Shown here: one piece after another, positions 55,007-64,000 of the stretch
How the letters are laid out: the number at the start of each line of letters is the position of its first letter
Position numbering within the stretch: position 1 is the stretch's first letter
Assembly: GCA_003615045.1 (NCBI GenBank)
Contig: ML014181.1
Span: forward strand, 25,066 to 89,065
Reading direction: 5' to 3'
Length of the DNA: 64,000 bases
Source: Caulochytrium protostelioides
Taxonomy: Eukaryota; Chytridiomycota; Caulochytriomycetes; Caulochytriales; Caulochytriaceae
The notes under the pieces: model-generated
The model's database searches: none
What the model was told of the DNA's origin: nothing
Seen by the model: the letters and a program-made list of their open reading frames with translations, nothing else
Made by a program: the position numbers and the translations under genes

Positions 55007-56340
55007 AAGCCTGCCGTGCCGCGCCATGCCTCGTGCCCAGGCCCACGCCACGCACGAACCCTGGCAAGCGGCCCTGGCAAGCGGCACGCCGACCGGGACA
55101 GCGACCCCGCGCCGCACTGATGGCCCTTGGGCCCTTCTAGTTCTTTGTTGTTTGGTTTTGTTGTGGTTTGATATTTCATTTTTGGCTCGTGTCGATAGGC
55201 CCTTCCGTACCTGACGCTGGTGCTCTCCAGGGATCCCCCTCACCGAGGCCGTACGCAGTTTGGTTCAGTATAGGAGGAGCTTGCCGATCGTGGACCGCAG
55301 CGGGTCTTGCCTGGGGTGGCGACACAACGCTGTCGCTCTGACGGGTGAGGCCAGACAGCATCGGGTGTTCCATACGGCCATGAGATCGCGGTTCATAACC
55401 TTGCCGTGGGTGGCATCCTGCCGCACGATTTCTCTAGCAATCGTGTCAAGGCCTGAACGGCTCGACGGGGTCATGGACGACCTTGTGGCGGTCCATCGTG
55501 CCCCAGGAGCTCTGCCGGACCGAAGCCTCCGCATCCACGAGCGGCCCAATGTCAATCAGCGACCGCGGCGCCCGAGTGACACTTGGGGGCGTCCCTCGGA
55601 TCCTGCGCGTTTCGCCGACCGTTAGGCCCCTCGTAGCGATGGATCGAACGATCGACCGATCTCCCACGCTGCCAGCCGCCGCGCCTTCTCAGTCCATCGG
55701 CACCGACGAAAGCACCGCCTAGCACCCGTTCCCCAGGCAGATGTTGACGCTCGGCATGGACGGCATGATGATGACTACGTGCCTGTGCGGGTGACTTACG
55801 CCGCATGGCGAGGCATGACCGCTGGAAGCCCACGCGCCCGACAGGCGCCCATGTGAAACGCGGCACGTCACTGCACGGTCTACGCCAGCCATGCGTGCGG
55901 CCGGCAGCACCCGCAATCAGGGCTCAGCGATCAGCGACCGGCACCGTCCATGATCGAAGGCTTGACCACTCTAGGGCCGCGAACGCCGTGCCGACTGGCC
56001 ACGCGTGGGTTTAGCATGCTCCCTGCGCAATGCGCGATAGCCCCGGTGGTCTGCGGTTAGCAGCACCGTGCCAGCGAAGGAAGGTGGCGACCCACGCGGC
56101 TATCTCCGATCAGGGCAGTCAACCAGCTTGCCTGTACCCATCGCAGACGCATGGCGGCAGAGTCCTCGCTGGATACCGGCGTAGCTTTCGACGTGACGAG
56201 ACAGCAGTGAAGGTCGTCGGCGTCGGCGTCGGCGATCACAGCGACAACATGCAGATGAGCCGCAAGGACGGCGGTCGTTGTTGCTGCAGTGACTGCGGCC
56301 AGCGCAGGCCATCCCGTTCTGGCAGGCGACCCTGTCGAGG
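54558..56340. other. intergenic, about 1.8 kb
   Basis: The left part (54558-55140) is the PGI promoter side and contains a (GCCGTC)6 run at about 54966-55002. The middle (55200-56340) has mixed composition and only short overlapping frames. It is shared upstream space for PGI (minus) and hydrophobin 2 (plus). No gene supported. Confidence 0.55.
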
Positions 56341-56357
56341 ATGAGCGGCGAAAAACG

Positions 56358-56364
56358 TATATAA
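56358..56364 (+). promoter_or_regulatory. TATA box of hydrophobin 2
   Basis: TATATAA about 205 bp before the ATG, followed by a long CT-rich leader with 'cagcatc' repeats (56430-56520), typical of highly expressed fungal genes. Confidence 0.6.
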
Positions 56365-56566
56365 GCACGGGCGGTAGATCCCCGATGAAGCGATCGCGAA
56401 TAGGGCCATGACAAGAAACCCCGTTCCTCAACCATTCCCCACTCCTCTCAACCTCTCAACCTCTCTCTTCTTGACACCATCCAGCATCCAGCATCCAGCC
56501 TCCATCTCTCACTCTCGCTAGACTCGCCCACCAGCCCACCACCTCTACCTCAAAAACACCGTCGCC

Positions 56567-56887
56567 ATGCAGTTCACCACCCTCCTCGCCTTCTTCGCCA
56601 CGGCCTTCGTTGCCGTCTCCGCCGTGCCGGCGAACAGCGTCTGCGGCAACGGCGACCTCCACTGCTGCGAGCAGTCATTTGACTCCGACTCTGCCGGCGC
56701 CGGCATCCTCGGCAACATTCTCGGCGGCCTGACCGCGGGTGTCAACTGCGTCCCCATCACGGCTGCGGTTCTCGGCATCGCCGGCCAGAGCGCGTGCACC
56801 GCCCAGACCCTCTGCTGCTCGGGTGACACCATCCAGCAAGGTTTGGTCAACCTCGGCTGCACCAACGCGGCCGCCGATGTTCTGTAA
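56567..56887 (+). CDS. class I hydrophobin 2
   Basis: A compact 106-aa secreted surface protein. The signal peptide is about 18-20 residues ('LLAFFATAFVAVSAVPA'). The eight cysteines at 26, 33, 34, 61, 77, 83, 84 and 98 give C-x6-CC-x26-C-x15-C-x5-CC-x13-C, class I. The loop between Cys3 and Cys4 is Gly/Asn/Leu-rich ('AGAGILGNILGGL'). Five of the six spacings equal those of hydrophobin 1 and the other differs by one residue. It lacks the basic tail of hydrophobin 1. A good Kozak-like context (gtcgccATGc), a TATA box and a CT-rich leader suggest strong expression. The long antisense frame (56545-57324) is an artefact. Confidence 0.96.
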   Translation: MQFTTLLAFFATAFVAVSAVPANSVCGNGDLHCCEQSFDSDSAGAGILGNILGGLTAGVNCVPITAAVLGIAGQSACTAQTLCCSGDTIQQGLVNLGCTNAAADVL

Positions 56888-57648
56888 ACCGTTGCTGAGA
56901 GCTGTCCTCTATTTTTGGTTTTGCTAGCGCCGCGCCGCTCCGGTGCGGTGCGTTCCCTTCCTTCCCGCTCTCTTTGCTTCGTTCTAGGCAACGTCAATAC
57001 AATTTTGCTGATCTCAATCCCCAACATCAAACGATCCAACAGTGCCGCTTGAGCGATTTTGGTGGAACGCACAGCCGATAACAAAAAAGGGAGGGCTGCG
57101 CAGCACGGCGGCGTGCATCTGCACCGCAAGAAGGCAGTCGCCATCGCGTGATCGGCCCGCGTCGGGCGGCTCTGCATCCCAGTGTCCGAGGAGCCTGCTG
57201 GCCCGCGTGGCAGGGTCGCGGCCGCCGCTGCGTGGCGAGGGGATGTCCAGCCGGCCGGCCGATGACCTCGGTGTTTTCCGCCGTCCTCTGCCACATGTTC
57301 CTGCACCGATCGCGTCGTCGGCATCGAGCCCCCTTCGGACGAGTCGTCATACTAAGAAATGAATTAGACTAGAAAGCAGTATCAACGGGGCAGAGACCAC
57401 GACGACGTGCAGCGTCGCAGCCCATGCGATTAAAGGGGGAACACTTCACGGGGCAGAATCGGTATAGGAAGTCGGGAGAGAGAACGCGCATCATCGGTCC
57501 GTGTACGGGGCAGAAGGGAGAGGGAGAGAGAAGGGCGGGAGTGCCACGGAGCGCAGTCAGCAAAACGCGCTTGCTCGCCGGGAGGGACAGAAACGAACGA
57601 GGCAGACAGGGGGGCGGCGAGCGGTCGACCCCGCCAGTGGCCCAAGAT
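56888..57648. other. intergenic between convergent genes, 761 bp
   Basis: It holds the hydrophobin 2 3' UTR (T-rich to about 57000) and the 3' flank of the large C2H2 gene. Purine-rich stretch at about 57460-57610. No gene supported. Confidence 0.6.
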
Positions 57649-60600
57649 CTAGACGAGACCCGGCTCGACGGCCGGCGCCGTCGGCGACATCGCATGCGAG
57701 GGCGACGCGGTCGGTTGCTGATATCCGCCGGTGGCGGCGGCAGCAGCAGCAGCCGCAGCTGCAGCGGCCGCGGCGGCCGCAGCCGAGTGCGAGAAGGCCG
57801 CGGAGGGCGAGGGCGCGCCGACGGGGTTGCAGTTGCCGCCGCGGGAGCGGGCAGCGGCGTGGCGGCGGAGGGCGTCGGCGCGGGCAAAGCGCTTGCCGCA
57901 GCGGTCGCACATGTGCGGGGCTTCCATGACGTGGACGCTGCGGCAGTGGCGGTAGAGGTCGGGCCGGCGCTTGAACTCGGCGTCGCAGAGCGCGCAGGCG
58001 AACTGGTTGTCCAGATGGCAGCGCCAGTGACTCTTGAGGTTGGGGAACTTGGTGAAGACGCGGGCGCAGTCCTGCTGCGGGCAGATGTAGACGGTCGTAC
58101 CGACCGTGAGCGCGGCGGTTGCCGCGGCCAGGCTGCTGCTGCCGGCGCCGGCGCCGTCGATGCTGCTCGCATGGGCGCTGAGGTGCGCCACATCGCGTGC
58201 GTCCAGCACATGCGACGACTGGTGCTTCAGCTGCTTGTAGAACTGGGCCTTCTCCGTCGCGTCCGGGGCGGGCTGCGTCAGCGTGGCCGCCGCCGCGATG
58301 GGCGCCAGCACGCCGCCGGCCGAGCCGGCGTTGCCCGGGTGCCCGCCCGAGTTCGTCTTGAGCAGCCGTTGTGCATGGCCCGGCAGCGAGGTCGAGCGAC
58401 TGCGACGCTTCGGCGGCGCATCATCCATCGCATCGCCATCGCCATCGCCGTCGTCGTCCATGCCCATCTGGCCCAGCCCGAAACCATGGCCGCCTAGCGC
58501 GCCCGTGACCGTCACGGACGGAATGCCCGGCACAGTTCCATGGGCCATCGATGCGGACGCGGACGCGACGCGCTGGCCGTGGGGCAAGGGCTTGGGCGGG
58601 TTCTGGCCGAACAGGCCGAGGTTCAGATTTAACCCGAGGCCCAGACCGCTCACGCCATTCATACTGTCGAACGCGTCCTGGAGGTCCTGGGGGTCGAGGT
58701 CGCTCATGGCAGGGCTGCCGACGCTGCCGCTGCCGTGACCCAGCTGCGGGGTGCGGCCAGCGGAGGAGGGCGGCGGGTGGGCGCCGCGTTGCGGCGTCGT
58801 TGCGGCCGAGGGGTGGCCGCTGCCGTGCGGACCCTGCGGCGCATTCGCCGCGGCCGCGGTGGCCGCCGCCGCGAGCGCCGCGCCAAAGTCGATCTGGCCG
58901 TTCATCATGGTCGTCGGCAAGGATGCCGGCGGGAACAAGAACCGCATGTCGGCGACGTCGGCGTCCATGGCGGCCGAGGTGCTGCTCGTGCCGCTCGTCG
59001 CACGGAGGGCCATCGCGAGATCGTGGTTGAGCCGCTCGGCGGTCTGACCGGCAAAGTCCGGATGGCTGGGGGCGGCGCCGAGCGCCGGGGTGCCGCAGCC
59101 GCTCGTGGCGGTCGTGGCGCCGCCGCTGCCGCTGCCGCCGGGCACCGCGACGGCGTGGTTGAAGCCTTCAAACTTGGTAAAGTCGATGCCTGTCGACGGC
59201 GCGGAGGCGGTCAGCTCGGCGAGCGAGACGTGGTTGGACCAGTGCTGCGCCGGCTGCGGCGCCGTCGTGCCCAGCAGCGACCACAGCGCCGCATCGTTGG
59301 CCGAGATGGAGGTCCCCGGCTGCGAGGCGGCAACCGCGGCGGCCATGGCGGCGGCGGCATGGGCCGCAGCGGCGGCGGTCGTACCATTGGCTTGGACGGC
59401 GACGTCGGCGGGACTGCTCGGGGCGGAGGACGAGGGCGTCTCCATCGACGACGTGGTATCGCCCATCGCCTGGGACGTATGACGCATCTGCAAGTGCGCC
59501 GAAAGCAGACTCGGCGACTGGGTATCAGGCTCCATCTTGATGAGACTGTTGAAGGCGTCCTGCTGTTGCTGCTGCTGCTGCTGTTGTTGTTGTTGCTGTT
59601 GTTGTTGTTGTTGTTGTTGCTGCTGCTGCTGCTGGGCCACCATAATGGAGCGGGACAGCGCGGAGGTCGGCATACTGGCGGCGTACAGATGGCTGGAGGG
59701 CAGCGAGCCCGAGCCCGAGCCGGAGCTGGACGCCGTGAGCGCGGCGGCAGTCGTGCGCGGCGAGTGCTTGAAGGCCGGCGTCATGCCGAGCGCGAGGCCG
59801 AGGCCCGAGGGCCCTGCGGCGTTGCTGGCGGCGGCCGAGGCCGTGGCGGCGTTCAGGAAGTCAGGCGTGCCCGCGGCGGTGCCCGCGGCCGAGCCCGAGG
59901 CCGGCGTGGTCGACGCCGAGGTGGACGTCGAGGCCAGCAGACTCGCGCCCGGCGAGCCCTGGGAAAGGCTCGAGCGGCGGTGCGCAAGGAAGGACTGAGC
60001 GAGCAAGGAGTGCTGGGTGCCGTGGGCGTTCGGGAAGAGCGCCTGGGTGCCGTGCTGGCGGTGGAGGGCGGTGAGGCCGCTGATGGGCGCGGCGACGGCG
60101 GGTGCAGGACTGCCAGCGACGCTGCCGCTGCTACCGAGGCCGCTGCCGCTGCCCGGGAGGAGCGGGTTGCCCGGGGGTTTAGGAACGCGGGGGCTGCCGG
60201 CGAGTTCGATGGCGCCGTTGGCGCCGAGGTAAACGGCGGGCGATGGCGGCGGCGTCACGAACAGCGAGGTCGGCACCGACATGCTCAACCCCGGGTTGAG
60301 ATGCGGATTCAAGAAATCCCGCGGCTGCTGCGGCTGTTGTTGTTGTTGTTGTGGTTGCTGCTGCTGCGGTTGCGAGAGCGGGAACTGGGGCGGATGGGCT
60401 TGTAACTGGGCGGCCAGGTGCTGCTGGTGCTGGGCCCAGCCTTCCTGGATATAGCCAGAGCGCAGACTGGAGCTCGTCGACTGGAGTGACCCGAAGATCC
60501 CGAAAGGCTGGCCGGCATTGTTCGAGAGACTCGACGGGTGCGCGCCGACCTGGCTCTGGAAGCTGCCGGCGGCATCGATGTAGCTCGCGGAGGTGTACGG

Positions 60601-61203
60601 GTTACCCGCCTCGTTGCCGCCGTGGGCCCCGTTCGGGTGGGCGATGGGCAGCGCTGCCGTCTGCGAGAACGCCGGCGGTGCCGTGTACGACTGTGCGGCG
60701 GCGCCCGATGGCTGCGTCATCATGGCGGTCTCCATGGCTGATTCAAAGGCGGCATCGATCGCCGCATCCATGTCCATGGCCATTGCGTGGTTCGCCTGTT
60801 GTTGTTGTTGTTGTTGTTGTTGTTGGTGTTGCTGCTGCTGTTGCTGGGCGGCGGCGGCGGCGGCGGCGGCCGAGGCCGAGGCGGCCGAGACGGCGGCGTG
60901 CGGCACGGCAGACATGGCGGCATGGCCATTCGGCGCGGCGCGCGGGTGGTGGTCGGTGAGCACGAGGCCCTCCATTGCGGAGCCGAGGTTGGGCGAAGCA
61001 TTGTCGCCGTCGGCGTCGGCGAGCAGCAGACGATACATGTCCTGGAGGGGGTCTGGGGTATACGGCTGGGACGACGCGGACGGCGCGTGCGACAGGGACG
61101 GCGGGGCCGTCGTCGGGTCGGTCGCCGCGGCGCCGTGGGTCGAGGCGCCCGCGGCGTTACCGTCGACGGTCATGTCGCCGGCGGGACCGTACCACGAAGT
61201 CAT
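57649..61203 (-). CDS. large poly-Gln C2H2 zinc-finger transcription factor
   Basis: The protein is 1184 aa from the ATG at 61203; the frame remains open upstream to a GTG at 61821, but that part is Arg/Ser-rich and not convincing, so a short upstream exon cannot be excluded. Almost all of it is low complexity: Ser, Ala, Pro, Gly and several Gln runs, the longest being 25 Gln. Three fingers lie at about 1037-1115: 'YICPQQDCARVFTKFPNL' with 'KSHWRCH', 'FACALCDAEFKRRPDLYRH' with 'CRSVH', and 'HMCDRCGKRFARADALRRH'. The last lacks a standard second His and is followed by 'SRGGNCNPVG', so Cys may be a ligand. A basic cluster 'PPKRRSRS' may be a nuclear signal. Targets unknown. Confidence 0.85.
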   Translation of the reverse strand: MTSWYGPAGDMTVDGNAAGASTHGAAATDPTTAPPSLSHAPSASSQPYTPDPLQDMYRLLLADADGDNASPNLGSAMEGLVLTDHHPRAAPNGHAAMSAVPHAAVSAASASAAAAAAAAQQQQQQHQQQQQQQQQQANHAMAMDMDAAIDAAFESAMETAMMTQPSGAAAQSYTAPPAFSQTAALPIAHPNGAHGGNEAGNPYTSASYIDAAGSFQSQVGAHPSSLSNNAGQPFGIFGSLQSTSSSLRSGYIQEGWAQHQQHLAAQLQAHPPQFPLSQPQQQQPQQQQQQPQQPRDFLNPHLNPGLSMSVPTSLFVTPPPSPAVYLGANGAIELAGSPRVPKPPGNPLLPGSGSGLGSSGSVAGSPAPAVAAPISGLTALHRQHGTQALFPNAHGTQHSLLAQSFLAHRRSSLSQGSPGASLLASTSTSASTTPASGSAAGTAAGTPDFLNAATASAAASNAAGPSGLGLALGMTPAFKHSPRTTAAALTASSSGSGSGSLPSSHLYAASMPTSALSRSIMVAQQQQQQQQQQQQQQQQQQQQQQQQQDAFNSLIKMEPDTQSPSLLSAHLQMRHTSQAMGDTTSSMETPSSSAPSSPADVAVQANGTTAAAAAHAAAAMAAAVAASQPGTSISANDAALWSLLGTTAPQPAQHWSNHVSLAELTASAPSTGIDFTKFEGFNHAVAVPGGSGSGGATTATSGCGTPALGAAPSHPDFAGQTAERLNHDLAMALRATSGTSSTSAAMDADVADMRFLFPPASLPTTMMNGQIDFGAALAAAATAAAANAPQGPHGSGHPSAATTPQRGAHPPPSSAGRTPQLGHGSGSVGSPAMSDLDPQDLQDAFDSMNGVSGLGLGLNLNLGLFGQNPPKPLPHGQRVASASASMAHGTVPGIPSVTVTGALGGHGFGLGQMGMDDDGDGDGDAMDDAPPKRRSRSTSLPGHAQRLLKTNSGGHPGNAGSAGGVLAPIAAAATLTQPAPDATEKAQFYKQLKHQSSHVLDARDVAHLSAHASSIDGAGAGSSSLAAATAALTVGTTVYICPQQDCARVFTKFPNLKSHWRCHLDNQFACALCDAEFKRRPDLYRHCRSVHVMEAPHMCDRCGKRFARADALRRHAAARSRGGNCNPVGAPSPSAAFSHSAAAAAAAAAAAAAAAAATGGYQQPTASPSHAMSPTAPAVEPGLV
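59560..59634 (-). repeat. 25-residue poly-Gln tract (mixed CAG/CAA)
   Basis: Seventy-five nucleotides of CTG and TTG on the plus strand code 25 consecutive Gln in the C2H2 factor. The CAA interruptions reduce slippage, which suggests selection for the peptide rather than a simple DNA expansion. Shorter Gln runs in the same protein lie near 60340-60370 and 60797-60846. Confidence 0.9.
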
Positions 61204-63749
61204 GGCGGGACTGTGGGGCGTCGGCGTCGGCGTCGGCGTCGACGACGGTCGTGGCAGCGGCTGCTTCAGCGAGCTGCCCGGCTCGAGTCTCGGAAGCACG
61301 GCGTATAGCAGGCGATGCGCTGCTTCGCCGGCCCGGACGGGAGAGGACGGGTGGGGACGGGCCGGAGGCGAGACCGCGTCGCCCCCGCTGCGAACGGGAG
61401 TTGACAATCGCTTGAGCGAGGGTCTGCCAGCGGCACTCCGTGGAGTCGAGCCGACGAGGGATGGCGGCCGGGACCCGCCGAGACGAGGTATGATACCCGC
61501 AGCAGCGACGGCTTGCTCGAAGCGCCGTCGTCGGACGGATCGCGAGGATGACCAATGCGCGGGCGTCGTGTAGCGCAGCCGGATGTCGCTCGCCGGATAC
61601 TCGCTGGATGCCACGTGACGTGCCGATGAGCGCACCAATCGCCGGAGCGCGAAGGGGACGACGGCCGTGACCACCCGCCAGGGCGAGGCGACACGAGACG
61701 GGGAGCGGAGACGGGGGCAGCACCCGTGTTCACGCGAGAGCGCAGGCCTGCAGGAAACGGGGTGAGCGGGGAGGGTGAGCTGCGGGTCGGTCGTGTCGAG
61801 CTCAGAGAGACGTCGATTCACGAGACGGTGCGGCCAGTATGAAACAACGGGAGGCGCGTTCGGCAGCGAGGATGCCGTGCGACAATAGGATGCCGGCGGA
61901 CACGATGGAAAGCGGTATCAGTGACGATAGCAGAGACGACGTCGAGGCTCTCGACGCATGGCGTGAGCTCAATGTCTCTTGAGCGAGTAAGACCCTCAGG
62001 CGAGCGAGGCGAGCAGGACGAGCGGAGCCTCCTGGGGCCGCATCCGATGGGTATGCCACCGGGGATGCTGCGTCGTGTCGGGATGCTGTGCTCCCGAGGC
62101 CTGCCTATCGTGCGTCTCCGTGAAGTCCAGGTGAAGTTCAGGACCAGGCCCAGTATCAGGGGTACTCGCGACGAGCACCCGCCTCGTGGTCCCTGGTCTG
62201 GGTTCGGACGCCGCTCGAGTGTGCCGCCGGCGGCGGCGCACGGGACCCGGGCGCGGCGATGGCGGCCGCCGGCCCCTCGACCCCGCCGACTGCGCCGCGG
62301 CCCCGGCGAGTCGCGGCGATGGCGGCCGCGGCGGCGGCCTCTCCCTGGCCTGAGCTGCCTCGGGCGCCGTCCGCCGTGCGCCGTGCGCCGTCCGCCGTGC
62401 GCCGTGCGCCGTGCGCCGTCCGCCGTGCGCCGTCCGCCGTCCGCCCGTGACGATCGCCCGTCCACCACCTACCGCACACCCGCCAAGGAGCGATGCGTCC
62501 TGCGGCTGCTCGGACCTGCCGCCGCCGTCACGGTCCCGCCGCCGCCGCCGCCGCCGCCGCGGCCGCGGCCGCATCCTGGATGAGAAGCACGCGTTCATGC
62601 TTGCCGCCGGCCAACGCTCGAGGAAGGGGTGCGTGGACCACTGTTTCAGAAGTCCGACGGCAGAAACGGCGGAATGGCGCATTCCTGCGTGCCGTCGTCC
62701 ACGGCGACGACGACGACGACGACGGCGGCTGCGACGGCGACGGCGGCCCTCGCGAGCGGTGGATCGTCCATAGGAAGATTTCATCGGGAGAAATCGCGCC
62801 GACTTGCCGTCGGCTGCATTCGACCGCAGGTTCGGGACGGTGCAGGATTTTCCGCTCGGCCGCGGCAGGTCTCCAGCGATCCCGACTTTCCACAGGCGTC
62901 CTCGAGGAGAAGGCCCGGAGAGCACAGACCCCCACGGCCCGACCGGAGGATGACGCGCCGCGAAGGGGTCGCAGCGCCTCTGGATCGGCATGATGTTGTG
63001 GCCCATGGCTGCCGCAACGACGGTCGTCGCGTGGCTCCCGCTGTATGGCGGTGCCAGGGCGGACGCCTAGCGGTGCCCACGATGAGGAGCCCCCGACACG
63101 GGGACCGCTGGTCTCCGACGTGAACACGCCGCAGTGTGGCCTCGCCGTAGCATCTCGGGATCATCCGTTAGCGAACAGCACGGTCGATCGATCCCCGCCC
63201 TCCGGCTCGCGAGATCGATCCCATGCATCGACTCATGCCCTGGATCCGCCGTCAGGGCGTTTCCCGTCATCGCCATCGACCGGCGACCGTCATGATGGCT
63301 CCCTTCCATTGGGCGAAGCCCATCACGCGAACACCCGTGAAAGGCCGCCGGACGACGGCGCCGATGACCCCGTGACGGCGTGAGGGCGCGAGCGAGGGCG
63401 GGAGCGATGGTCCGTGGCGGCGGCCGATCCCGCGCGTCGTGGTCGCGTGGCCCCAAGCGGCCACCATCCAGGTGTGGCGCTCCGCAGACGCCACCGCCAC
63501 ACCGCCGCGGCCCTTCCCGGCGGCAGTGTGCCCATCGAAGGCTGAGATGGACGAAGGCAGTGCCGCCCCAGACCGGTCCATCAACATCGACCCAGCCGCG
63601 CCCGGCCGTCCAGCACCCACCACCTCCATCCCGCGCAGATCTGTCGTGCGGGTGTCCATGATCCATACCAGAGCCGTTTATTGGGAGACCTGCCCTCCCA
63701 ACACAATCCACAAGCCACAGCGCCGCGGGACGACGCGTCGGCGTAAGGT
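61204..63749. other. long intergenic, about 2.5 kb
   Basis: Promoter side of the large C2H2 gene and 3' flank of the GATA gene. It contains the heptamer array at 62365-62441 and triplet runs near 62528-62570 and 62700-62730. The long overlapping frames (61818-62468, 61996-63006, 63067-63894) are repeat readings. No gene supported. Confidence 0.5.
62365..62441. repeat. heptamer minisatellite CGCCGT(G/C), 11 units
   Basis: Eleven tandem 7-bp units, each CGCCGTG or CGCCGTC. Since 7 is not a multiple of 3, translations cycle through all frames, giving the 'TAHGARR' strings seen on the minus strand. Non-coding. Confidence 0.93.
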
Positions 63750-63774
63750 TCAGGCCGGCCTCGCGCCTGGCGAC

Positions 63775-63807
<33 letters not shown>

Positions 63808-64000
63808 GACTCCTGCTGCTGCCGGATGCGCTTCGAGTAGATCAGGCCACAGGCATTGCACAGCGTCTTGGGGCCGTGCGGGCCCTTGCGCCACTCGGAG
63901 CTCTGCGTGGTGCCGCAGCTCTGGCAGAAACAGTCTTTGGGCGGCACGCGCGGCGTGCGCGTGCGGGGGCGGCGCGGCGCGGGGCCGCTGCCGGCCGCAG
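63750..64000 (-). CDS. GATA zinc-finger protein, White-collar-2-like (3' part only)
   Basis: The last 83 codons of a gene that enters from the right edge. The frame is open from 64000 to the TGA at 63750-63752, with no start in the window. The finger '[20 protein letters not shown]' with '[10 protein letters not shown]' is C-x2-C-x18-C-x2-C, the loop length found in White collar-type fungal GATA factors; '[19 protein letters not shown]' is typical of WC-2. Before it is a basic stretch ('[13 protein letters not shown]'), after it '[10 protein letters not shown]' and a Gln run coded by CAG. If it is WC-2, a PAS domain should lie upstream, outside the window, and the protein would partner a light sensor. 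Confidence 0.75.

Noticed and set aside
56545-57324. 259-codon frame antisense to hydrophobin 2
   Set aside because: It covers a certain hydrophobin gene and has no protein-like features.
57649-61821. GTG-initiated 1390-codon version of the large C2H2 factor
   Set aside because: The extra 206 residues are Arg/Ser-rich without motifs and start at a GTG; the ATG at 61203 is preferred.

Overview
The window is nuclear DNA from a high-GC (roughly two thirds G+C by eye), intron-poor fungus of the Dikarya, most plausibly a basidiomycete. The signs are two class I hydrophobins, a Gyp7-type RabGAP, a Ypk1-type AGC kinase, a WSC sensor, a DUF1996 protein, a tyrosinase and a White-collar-like GATA finger. 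Most genes are single open frames; one clear intron was found, right after the tiny first exon of the AGC kinase. The strong third-position GC bias makes long spurious frames on opposite strands, and many of the longest frames extend upstream past the real ATG into GTG or TTG codons. Starts below were therefore re-chosen at ATG, a signal peptide, a mitochondrial leader or a splice site.

Layout, left to right. A Gyp7/TBC1D15-like N-terminus runs off the left edge (minus). Next are a secreted tyrosinase with a long Ser/Thr repeat tail and GPI-type C-terminus (minus), then a head-to-head pair of a TEN1-like telomere OB-fold protein (minus) and an APE1/ExoIII-type AP endonuclease (plus). After a (TATCA)18 array and small doubtful ORFs come a Ypk1/Gad8-type kinase with a 5' intron (minus), a decayed C2H2/PHD-like gene (plus), a MARK/Par-1-type kinase with UBA and KA1 domains (minus), an MFSD1-like transporter (minus) and a WSC-TM-SH3 membrane protein (minus).

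The middle holds hydrophobin 1 and a DUF1996 secreted protein (both minus), a second relic of the PHD-like element, an acidic protein of unknown function (plus), a mitochondrial leucyl-tRNA synthetase with an eroded editing domain (minus) and a divergent siroheme-type methyltransferase (minus). A less GC-rich gene-poor stretch follows. The right part has a two-finger C2H2 factor (plus), a TIS11-type CCCH protein (minus), glucose-6-phosphate isomerase (minus), hydrophobin 2 (plus), a large poly-Q C2H2 factor (minus) and a GATA finger entering from the right edge (minus).

Themes: cell surface and secretion (tyrosinase, WSC-SH3 protein, two hydrophobins, DUF1996 protein), growth signalling (Ypk1-like, MARK-like), gene regulation (two C2H2 factors, CCCH, GATA) and housekeeping (PGI, LeuRS, APE1, TEN1). 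No operon-like logic is expected. I found no convincing tRNA, rRNA, intact transposon or CRISPR. I did not find a clear new multi-gene system; the most unusual items are the WSC-SH3 architecture, the eroded LeuRS editing site, the divergent methyltransferase, the decayed zinc-finger/PHD family and a recurrent hexanucleotide that inserts Ala-Asp runs into unrelated proteins.
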